This document shows, one piece after another, positions 7,635-17,008 of a DNA stretch of 64,000 bases (position 1 is the stretch's first letter; every line of letters begins with the position of its first letter). Where the stretch lies: the NCBI GenBank assembly GCA_040772005.1, contig JAXGYZ010000004.1, positions 496,001 to 560,000 on the forward strand. The letters run 5' to 3'. This DNA is from MWBF01 sp040772005 (GTDB lineage: Bacteria; Chloroflexota; Anaerolineae; CG2-30-64-16). A program made the position numbers and the translations under genes. The notes beneath the pieces were generated by a model. It had not been told where the DNA came from, made no database searches, and saw only the letters and a list, made by a program, of their open reading frames with translations.

Positions 7635-9008
7635 TCAGCCGTCCACCAGCTTATAGCCCCGCCCGCGCACGGTGAACAGATACTTGGGATTGGCCGGGTC
7701 CGGCTCGAGTTTCTGGCGCAGGCGGCTGACGAGCTTTTCGATGCGCGCGTCGTCCACATCGCCGATATAGTCCTCGCCCCAGACGGCCTCCACCACCTCA
7801 TACTTCGTGCAAATCTTGCCGATGCGCCCGTAGAGCAGCAGCAGCAGACGATATTCCAGGTTGGTGAGCGTCGGCACCTGGACATTCTCGACCCACGCCT
7901 CGCCGCTGTCCGGGTCGACGCGGATGCCCTGCTGCTTGGTGCGCCGGGTGACGTGCTGGCGCTGCACGAATTCCTCGAACGCGCGGCAGAACAGCCGCCG
8001 CTCGCTGCCGTTGACCCTGACCAGGTGCTTGGCAATCACCAGGTCGAGTTCGGACAGGGTCGTCTCCGTCCCCTCACAGACCGCCAGCAGCGCGGCCTGC
8101 TCCTGCTCGGACAGGTTGTTCCAGATTTTGCGGCACTCGGCCTGCAAGTTCAGGTCCTGGGTCAGCATCTCCGAGGCGCGGCGGTGGATGATCCACTCCT
8201 GCGACGCATCGCGCACCGGCTGCCCCGTCACCAGCCCCAGGATGCGGCAGGTGGTTTCCAGGAGCACCGGATGGCCGCCGCCCCAGCTGCGGATGAAGGC
8301 CATGTCGCCGTCGCTGAAAGTGACACCTTCCTCCTGCGCAAAACGTTCGATGAACCGGCGGGTCTCATCCTCCTGCAGCAGCGAGATGTAGAGAATCTGA
8401 TGCCTGAATAGCTCCGCGAACTCCAGGACGTCCGGGTCGGGCCGGATGTGATTGAGCAGGCGGTTGGTGGCGGTGATGTAAGTCAGTTCCTCGCGATGGC
8501 GATCCTTCAGCGCGCGCAGGTTCAGGAAGACGCGGCCGTCGATGCCAGCGACCGGCTCGTCCACTTCATCCAGCAGGAAGACGACGCGCTGGGGCAATTG
8601 CTCGCCGATGACCGACATAGCCTGCGCGAACCGGAGCGGAATCTCGAATGCGCTCGCCGGCGCGATGACGCCGGTATAGGCCGTCTCGACCTGGCGCAAC
8701 AGGTCCGAATCGATGCCGTGCTGGCGGATGACATCCACGGACATGCGCAGCACCAGCTCGTAGAAAGCCTGGTCGCTCATCTCGAGCATCTGGTTGAAAT
8801 CGATGTAGATGAAGAGGTATCTTGCGGCGTCCTCACCGAGGAAATGCGCCTGCACCTGTGGCTCGGCCAGGGCGCGCATCGTGGCTGACTTGCCGAGGTT
8901 GGCCACCCCGACCACGGATGTACACTCCATGTTGCGGACGCCGGCAAAGAGCGCCGCCAGATCGGCCTGGCGGGGGAGGTAGATCCATTCGCGATGTGTT
9001 GCAGGCAT
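7635..9008 (-). CDS. P-loop ATPase fused to a C-terminal OmpR-type winged-helix DNA-binding domain
   Basis: A 457-residue protein. Walker A is GVANLGKSA (about residues 33-41) and Walker B is RVVFLLDEVDEP (about 148-159), within an AAA/STAND-like ATPase. Residues about 345-455 form a Trans_reg_C winged helix (TNLEYRLLLLLYGR, VWGEDY, VSRLRQKLEPDP, TVRGRGYKL). There is no receiver domain, so ATP or nucleotide state rather than phosphorylation may gate DNA binding. It is the first gene of the pspA/solute-binding/vWA series and is separated from pspA by 137 bp, which could carry its operator. Its target is unknown. Signal-sensing transcription factor is the best reading. Confidence 0.8.
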   Translation of the reverse strand: MPATHREWIYLPRQADLAALFAGVRNMECTSVVGVANLGKSATMRALAEPQVQAHFLGEDAARYLFIYIDFNQMLEMSDQAFYELVLRMSVDVIRQHGIDSDLLRQVETAYTGVIAPASAFEIPLRFAQAMSVIGEQLPQRVVFLLDEVDEPVAGIDGRVFLNLRALKDRHREELTYITATNRLLNHIRPDPDVLEFAELFRHQILYISLLQEDETRRFIERFAQEEGVTFSDGDMAFIRSWGGGHPVLLETTCRILGLVTGQPVRDASQEWIIHRRASEMLTQDLNLQAECRKIWNNLSEQEQAALLAVCEGTETTLSELDLVIAKHLVRVNGSERRLFCRAFEEFVQRQHVTRRTKQQGIRVDPDSGEAWVENVQVPTLTNLEYRLLLLLYGRIGKICTKYEVVEAVWGEDYIGDVDDARIEKLVSRLRQKLEPDPANPKYLFTVRGRGYKLVDG

Positions 9009-9027
9009 AACTGTCCTTACTGCGTGA

Positions 9028-9063
9028 GCCGTACGCAGCAGATGGATGTCTGCTGCGTACGGC
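9028..9063 (-). terminator. Strong palindrome between secA and the AAA gene
   Basis: A 15-bp perfect stem (GCCGTACGCAGCAGA at 9028-9042 with TCTGCTGCGTACGGC at 9049-9063) and a 6-nt loop follow the secA stop at 9072 on the minus strand. Probable terminator separating secA from the stress cluster. Confidence 0.6.
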
Positions 9064-9071
9064 CTGGTTCA

Positions 9072-12050
<2,979 letters not shown>

Positions 12051-12099
12051 CTTGCTAACACCTTCATGCCGTTGGCGATCCGCCTTATGACGGGTCGCC

Positions 12100-13080
12100 T
12101 TATTCGTCAAACAGTTCCCCGACCGATCGCCCCGTATGGATGCGGCTAATCACCTCTGCCAGGAGGGGCGCGACGGGAATCATCTTGACTTTCTGGCCGC
12201 AACGCCGGCATTGTTCCGGCGTCAGCGCCACTGTATCGGTCACAATGACCTTGCTCAACACGCTCTCGCGGATGCGATCCGGCGCGGGCTCTGAGAAAAT
12301 CGCGTGTGTCGCGCAGGCCACCACATCGAGTGCGCCTTCCATCCGGGCAAAGTTCGCCGCTTTCGTCAGCGTGCCCGCGGTGTCGATTTCGTCATCCACC
12401 AGGATGACGTTCTTGCCACGCACATCGCCGATCAGATTAAAAATCTCGGTCCGTCCGCCATCCGGCGTGCGCCGCTTCTCGATAACCGCGAGCGGCAGAT
12501 CGAGCCGCTCGGCAAAATTGCGCGCCCGCCGCACCGCACCGATGTCGGGCGACAGGACCACGGTGTTCACCAGCGACGTCGCCGTGAAGTAGTCCACGAA
12601 CAGGTCCAGCGCGGGCAGCTCATCGCACGGGATGGAGAAAAAACCCTGGATCTGCTTGGCGTGCAAGTCCAGGGTCAGCAGCCGATCTGCACCTGCCACA
12701 TCGATCAAATCGGCGATGAGACGCGCCGTAATCGGCACGCGCGGCTGATCCTTCTTGTCCGTCCGACCATAGCCGTAATAGGGCACCACTGCGGTGATGC
12801 GCCCCGCCGAATCACGGCGCAGCGTGTCAATGAAGATGAGCAGCTCCATCAGGTTATCGTTGACAGGCGCCGACGTCGGCTGGATCAGGAACACATCCTT
12901 CGCGCGCACGCTCTGGTGCAGACGCACGAACGTATTGCTGTTCGGAAATTGCTCGATGTCCGCCAGGCCCAAGGGCACGTGCAGACAGGCGGCCACCTCC
13001 TCAGCCAGCGGCCGGTTCGCCGTCCCCGAGAACACCATCATATCGCCGTACATCTTCACCGTCGTGCTATGGCCGTGCAT
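12100..13080 (-). CDS. prs: Ribose-phosphate pyrophosphokinase
   Basis: A 326-residue PRPP synthetase: ribose-5-phosphate plus ATP gives PRPP and AMP, feeding purine, pyrimidine and NAD synthesis. It has the divalent/ATP region (DLHAKQIQGFF), the catalytic flexible-loop region (VIEKRR) and the ribose-phosphate loop NVILVDDEIDTAGT. GAGGAGG lies six bases before the ATG at 13080, better than a start 21 bases earlier. Its product is the substrate of PurF and PyrE encoded further along, although those operons are separate. It sits 27 bp after rfbB. Confidence 0.95.
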   Translation of the reverse strand: MHGHSTTVKMYGDMMVFSGTANRPLAEEVAACLHVPLGLADIEQFPNSNTFVRLHQSVRAKDVFLIQPTSAPVNDNLMELLIFIDTLRRDSAGRITAVVPYYGYGRTDKKDQPRVPITARLIADLIDVAGADRLLTLDLHAKQIQGFFSIPCDELPALDLFVDYFTATSLVNTVVLSPDIGAVRRARNFAERLDLPLAVIEKRRTPDGGRTEIFNLIGDVRGKNVILVDDEIDTAGTLTKAANFARMEGALDVVACATHAIFSEPAPDRIRESVLSKVIVTDTVALTPEQCRRCGQKVKMIPVAPLLAEVISRIHTGRSVGELFDE

Positions 13081-13107
13081 CTGCGCCTCCTCGAGCAACA
13101 TTGCCCC

Positions 13108-14136
13108 CTAGGCAGGATTGATCACCTTCCGGTCGCCATACAGCCGGCGATAGTATTCCTTGAACTCGCCCGACTTGATCTTGCGCCACCACCACTCGTT
13201 TTCGACGTACCAGCGCACCGTCTTGCGGATGGCCTCCTCGTGCGTGTGCCGCGGCTCCCAGCCGAGGCCGCGCAGCTTGTCCACGTTCAGGCAGTAGCGG
13301 CGGTCATGGCCGGGCCGGTCCTCGACGTGCTGAATCAGGCTGTGCGGCTTGCCCAGTTCATCCAGCAGGATCTCCACCATTGCCAGGTTTTCCATCTCGC
13401 CGCCGGTGCCGACATTGTAGATCTCACCGAGCGCGCCGCGGTGCAGCACGACATCGATGCCTTCACAATGATCCAGCACATACTGGTAATCGCGACGCTG
13501 CTTACCATCACCGTACACGGGCAGCGGCAGATTGTCAATGGCATTGGTTACAAAGAGCGGAATCACCTTTTCGGGATATTGGTACGGCCCGATATTGTTG
13601 GCCCCCCGCGTGATGGTCACGGGCAGACCATACGTGACGTGGTAGGCAACCGCCATCAGGTCGCCGCTGGTTTTGCTGGCCGCATACGGGCTGCGCGGGG
13701 CCACGGCATCGGTTTCCTCCGAGCGGTGGTCGCCGTGGATATGGCCGTACACCTCGTCCGTGCTGATCTGGTGATAACGCTCCAGGCCAAGCTGCCGCGC
13801 CGCCTCCAGCAGCACGTAGGTGCCGTAGACGTCCGTGCGGATGAACGCATCGGGGTCCATGATGGACCTGTCCACGTGGCTCTCGGCTGCGAAATTGACG
13901 ATGGTGTCGATGTTGTGTTCGCGCAGCGCGGCGGTGACGGCTTCGGCATCGCAGATATCCGCCTTCACGAACGCAAAGCGCGGGTCATCGTCTACATCTA
14001 GCAGGTTATCCGGGTTGCCCGCGTAGGTCAGCTTGTCATAGACCAGGATCCGATAGTCGGGATACTTGCCCAGCATGTAACGCACGAAGTTCGAGCCGAT
14101 GAATCCTGCACCGCCCGTCACCATAATGTTTTTCAT
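13108..14136 (-). CDS. rfbB: dTDP-glucose 4,6-dehydratase
   Basis: A 342-residue extended short-chain dehydrogenase. The N-terminal NAD motif is TGGAGFIGSNF, and the catalytic YxxxK is SPYAASKTSGD near residue 150, preceded by TDEVYG, the Thr-Asp-Glu triad typical of RmlB. It converts dTDP-glucose to dTDP-4-keto-6-deoxyglucose for deoxysugar-containing surface polysaccharides. The ATG at 14136 begins MKNIMVTGG and has GAGGGG upstream. It lies downstream of Wzz-like and BY-kinase-like genes, consistent with polysaccharide assembly; rfbA, rfbC and rfbD are not in the window. Confidence 0.93.
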   Translation of the reverse strand: MKNIMVTGGAGFIGSNFVRYMLGKYPDYRILVYDKLTYAGNPDNLLDVDDDPRFAFVKADICDAEAVTAALREHNIDTIVNFAAESHVDRSIMDPDAFIRTDVYGTYVLLEAARQLGLERYHQISTDEVYGHIHGDHRSEETDAVAPRSPYAASKTSGDLMAVAYHVTYGLPVTITRGANNIGPYQYPEKVIPLFVTNAIDNLPLPVYGDGKQRRDYQYVLDHCEGIDVVLHRGALGEIYNVGTGGEMENLAMVEILLDELGKPHSLIQHVEDRPGHDRRYCLNVDKLRGLGWEPRHTHEEAIRKTVRWYVENEWWWRKIKSGEFKEYYRRLYGDRKVINPA

Positions 14137-14161
14137 CGCACCATCACCCCTCAAACGTAAA

Positions 14162-14186
14162 GGGCGGATTGTTCACCAACCCGCCC
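14162..14186 (-). terminator. Hairpin between the BY-kinase-like gene and rfbB
   Basis: GGGCGG (14162-14167) pairs with CCGCCC (14181-14186), extended by TTG/CAA after one mismatch, with a 5-nt loop. On the minus strand it is followed by a short T-run. Weak terminator or attenuating hairpin. Confidence 0.4.
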
Positions 14187-14211
14187 CCGATAGCCGATTG
14201 TGTTGTTTGGC

Positions 14212-14865
14212 TCAACCCGCTGCGTACTTCCGCAGCGCAGCGTCCAGCGGCACATTCACGAGCACCGCGCCCACGATGCGCGCGCCGACCTGCTCCAGCA
14301 GTTGCCGGGCACGTTGCGCCGCATCCCGCTTCGTCTGCCCCGCGGTCACCGTCAACAGCACGCCGTCCACCTGGCTGGCGAGCTCGGTTGCATCGGTTGC
14401 GACCGCGACAGGCGGCGCATCCAGCAGCACCACATCCGCCTCCTCACACAGGCGGGCCATCAGCCGGCCCATCGCGGGCGAGGCCAGCAGGTCGGATGGC
14501 ACTTCCACGCCCGGCCCGCTCGTCAGCAAGCGCAGCCCAGGGACGGATGTCTCCTGCAGCGGCAGGGGCGCGGCCTCGGCCACCAGCGCGGTTGTCACGC
14601 CCGCATCGTTGCCCGCGCCGAACACCGTGTGCTGGCGCGGGCGGCGGAGGTCACAGTCCGCCAGGATGACCTGCTTGCCTATGCGCGCATAGGTTACAGC
14701 CAGGTTGGCGGCCACGCTATCGCTGTCCCCCGCGGTATCGGCCGGGACGACCAGGATGGTGCGCAGGGGCAGCTCGCGCTCCGCGGACAGATTCACCCGC
14801 AGGCGGCGATACGCTTCCGCGGCGGGTGAAGCAGGCTCGTTCAGAGTCACCAGGTTGAGTGTCAT
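14212..14865 (-). CDS. CpsD/CapB-type BY-kinase-like protein with degenerate Walker A
   Basis: A 217-residue cytosolic protein of the bacterial tyrosine-kinase/MinD-like fold. It keeps the preceding EAYRRLRVNL motif, the Walker A' motif (ILADCDLRRPRQH, about residue 75) and the Walker B (VVLLDAPPVAVATD, about 130). The P-loop expected as PGEGKST reads TAGDSDS, so the invariant Lys and the GK[ST] pattern are absent, and there is no Tyr-rich C-terminal cluster. Catalysis is therefore doubtful; a structural or regulatory partner of the adjacent Wzz-like protein is more likely. It follows that gene by 10 bp. Confidence 0.8.
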   Translation of the reverse strand: MTLNLVTLNEPASPAAEAYRRLRVNLSAERELPLRTILVVPADTAGDSDSVAANLAVTYARIGKQVILADCDLRRPRQHTVFGAGNDAGVTTALVAEAAPLPLQETSVPGLRLLTSGPGVEVPSDLLASPAMGRLMARLCEEADVVLLDAPPVAVATDATELASQVDGVLLTVTAGQTKRDAAQRARQLLEQVGARIVGAVLVNVPLDAALRKYAAG

Positions 14866-14875
14866 GGGCAGTGTC

Positions 14876-15541
14876 TCACTTCTTGCGGCCGGCCGCGGGG
14901 ATTGCGCCGAGCACCGGCAGGCCCAACGTGCGCTCGACCTTATCGGGGGTGGCGAGGATATCCGCGGCCATCCACTCCAGCGCCAGCACGACGAGCGTAC
15001 CCAGGAGCGCGCCGAGCACGAAGCCGGCGATGGCGTTCATCCGCCAGTTAGGCCGGTAGAGCGGCGCGTCGATTACGCTGTCCGTGATCTTGACCTCGAT
15101 GCGGTTGTCCTTGTCGAGCGTCGTGTAGTAGGCCACGCGCTCGTTGACGAACAGCTCGGCCATCGTGAGCACGATCTTTGCGGCCACCTGGGGGTCTTCA
15201 TCGACCGCATCGATGCGGATGGCGAAGTTATCCGGCTCTGCACTGACGGTCAGCTTCGCGAGGAGATCGTAGGAACTCATATCCAGACGCGCGGTCGAGA
15301 TCACCTTGTTCGCCATATCGTGCGTGTTGATGATCATCACGAAGTTGCGGAGCAGCTCTTTGGCGCTGGAACCGAGGCCCCAGTCGGGCCGCGCCGGGAC
15401 CGTGCTGACGCGCACCGTGGCCCGATAGGTCTTGGTCTGCACCATCGCCAGCCCGGTGGCGAGCACCAGGGCAACCAGCGCGGTCGCGAGGATAATCCAG
15501 CCGCGCCGGCGGAGGATGTCGAAATAGGCGCGTAGCTCCAT
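14876..15541 (-). CDS. Wzz/YveK-type polysaccharide co-polymerase (chain-length determinant)
   Basis: A 221-residue protein with two transmembrane helices (about residues 15-36 and 168-190) flanking a roughly 130-residue extracytoplasmic domain. This is the Wzz topology without a fused kinase. The first lines (MELRAYFDILRRRGWII) match the Wzz family start. It controls polysaccharide chain length or export and normally pairs with a BY-kinase; here the partner downstream is the degenerate CpsD-like protein. First gene of the group leading into rfbB; no glycosyltransferases are nearby. Confidence 0.82.
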   Translation of the reverse strand: MELRAYFDILRRRGWIILATALVALVLATGLAMVQTKTYRATVRVSTVPARPDWGLGSSAKELLRNFVMIINTHDMANKVISTARLDMSSYDLLAKLTVSAEPDNFAIRIDAVDEDPQVAAKIVLTMAELFVNERVAYYTTLDKDNRIEVKITDSVIDAPLYRPNWRMNAIAGFVLGALLGTLVVLALEWMAADILATPDKVERTLGLPVLGAIPAAGRKK

Positions 15542-15783
15542 AAACTCTCCGAAATGGTGGGTGACACGGCCCGTTTCCGGTCGCGCTCAAAGGCCATTCT
15601 ACACCCGAACGGCCCGATTAACCAAACGCCGCCCGCCGCCGGGGTGCGGCCGTCAACGAATTGCGAACACGAATGAACGAATCGTGCAAGCCGGCGGCAC
15701 GCTCACACCATTCCACGCAGGAGACGCCGCCGTGCCCCATCCCGTTCCCTCCGCATGGAGCAACTCCAGGGCGACCCCTCCGG
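15542..15783. other. Non-coding spacer upstream of the Wzz-like gene
   Basis: About 240 bp between the Wzz-like start and the SDR stop. No conserved gene, terminator-grade hairpin or clear consensus promoter was recognised. It probably carries the promoter of the Wzz-like/rfbB group. Confidence 0.4.
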
Positions 15784-16545
15784 CTACAACAAGAGCGACC
15801 CGCCATCGACGACGAAGTTCGCGCCGGTGATCCAGGATGCTTCGTCGCCGGCCAGGAACAGGGCTGCCGCTGCGATGTCCTCCGGCTGGCCGAGCCGCTT
15901 CATCGGCAGCCGGTCCGTAGTCTGCTGGACAATCACATCGGGATTGGGGAAGGCGCGCACGGAATCCCAGAGCAGCGGCGTATCGACCTGCCCGGGGTGG
16001 ATGGCGTTGATCCTGACGGTGGGGCCGTTGTCCAGCGCGGCCTGGCGCACGAGTTGCACCAGCGCGCCCTTCGATGCGCAGTAGGCCGCGTGGTTGGGAA
16101 AGACCTTGTATCCGGCTATTGACCCGATGACCACCACGCTGCCGCGCCCGCGCTGCCGCATCGCCGGGATGCCGTAGTGCAGGAGATAGAAGACGGCGCT
16201 GAGATTCGTGGCGACCGTAAGATCCCACAGGTCGGGAGGCGTATCAGCAACCGAACCCAGGCCGAGGTCGCCCGCGCTCATGACCAGGATATCGAGCCCG
16301 CCGTATGCGGACAGGGCCGCCTCGACAAGCTGCCGGTTGGCCGCGGCGGTCGAGATGTCGCCGGCCACGAACCGGGCCGTACCGCCCGCCTCGGCAATCT
16401 CGCTAACCAGCGCGGTGCCCCTGGCCGCGTCCCGCCCGCTCACGAGCACCTGCGCGCCCTCCCGCGCAAAGCGCCGCGCGATGCCCCGGCCCATTCCGCT
16501 GGTGGCCCCCGTAATGATCGCGACTTTCCCGTCCAGTTGTCCCAT
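15784..16545 (-). CDS. Short-chain dehydrogenase/reductase
   Basis: A 253-residue classical SDR. The NAD(P) motif is TGATSGMGRGIAR (residues 13-25), NNAG is replaced by MSAG near 90, the catalytic Ser is in VVIGSIAG, and YxxxK is YCASKGA near 155. C-terminal features (VDGGSLLL) are standard. Substrate cannot be inferred; many such proteins reduce keto groups on sugars or acyl chains. The start has AGGAGGGCAGCG upstream. It is isolated, divergent from the purine operon and upstream of the Wzz group. Confidence 0.9.
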   Translation of the reverse strand: MGQLDGKVAIITGATSGMGRGIARRFAREGAQVLVSGRDAARGTALVSEIAEAGGTARFVAGDISTAAANRQLVEAALSAYGGLDILVMSAGDLGLGSVADTPPDLWDLTVATNLSAVFYLLHYGIPAMRQRGRGSVVVIGSIAGYKVFPNHAAYCASKGALVQLVRQAALDNGPTVRINAIHPGQVDTPLLWDSVRAFPNPDVIVQQTTDRLPMKRLGQPEDIAAAALFLAGDEASWITGANFVVDGGSLLL

Positions 16546-16753
16546 CGCTGCCCTCCTTACATTTGTGGCTCGGCAGGCTCAACGTGGTCGAGCACGACCG
16601 GCCCCAGCCGACTGACGAGCCGCAGTACGTCTGGCGATATCATCGCGCACCTCGCGCCCTTTGCCCAACTGCGCCGCGCCATGCCCCGCCGTATCATCCG
16701 CCTCCGGCCGGTGATGCGCCCAACGTGAAGCGCGCGAGATGTCAGGGTTGAGA

Positions 16754-16782
16754 TTGACAACCTTGCGGCCTTCATGTTATTC
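16754..16782 (+). promoter_or_regulatory. Promoter of the purine operon
   Basis: TTGACA (16754-16759), a 17-bp spacer, then TTATTC (16777-16782) preceded by TG. Sigma70-like, reading into the purL leader. Confidence 0.65.
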
Positions 16783-16789
16783 TCTGCGC

Positions 16790-17008
16790 AGAACCGAGAC
16801 TGATAGCAGCGTCAGGATCTTTATGACAGGAACCCGCCCACAGCGGGCGGGCCTGTTCGGTCCGGAAGCGCTCACCGTCGAGACATGCTACCCTTCCCTG
16901 GCTATCCCGACGGGTTACCCTCGGAAGTTGCTTTAAAGGTCCGCCCCAGCAGCAGCCTCGCTCTGAGAAACCGTCTATTCGAAATCTTTGTTGCCAGGTA
17001 AGCCCATT
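16790..17008 (+). promoter_or_regulatory. Structured 5' leader of purL
   Basis: About 220 nt separate the predicted start of transcription from purL. An extended hairpin at 16826-16857 pairs ACAGG with CCTGT outside and CCCGCC with GGGCGG inside. A second short stem (GGG/CCC around TTA, about 16912-16920) follows. I see no intrinsic-terminator T-run. The leader does not match the guanine, ZTP or glycine riboswitch consensus as I know them; a faint resemblance to ykkC/PRPP elements (GGTCCGGAAG, CGGGTTACCC) is not enough to call. An RNA regulator is plausible. Confidence 0.4.

Noticed and set aside
12304..14001. A 565-codon open frame opposite prs and rfbB
   Set aside because: It crosses two well-supported genes on the other strand and encodes a His/Arg/Gln-rich peptide typical of a shadow frame.
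16546..16750. Small gene between the SDR and the purL leader
   Set aside because: Short open frames on both strands lack ribosome sites and any recognisable motif.
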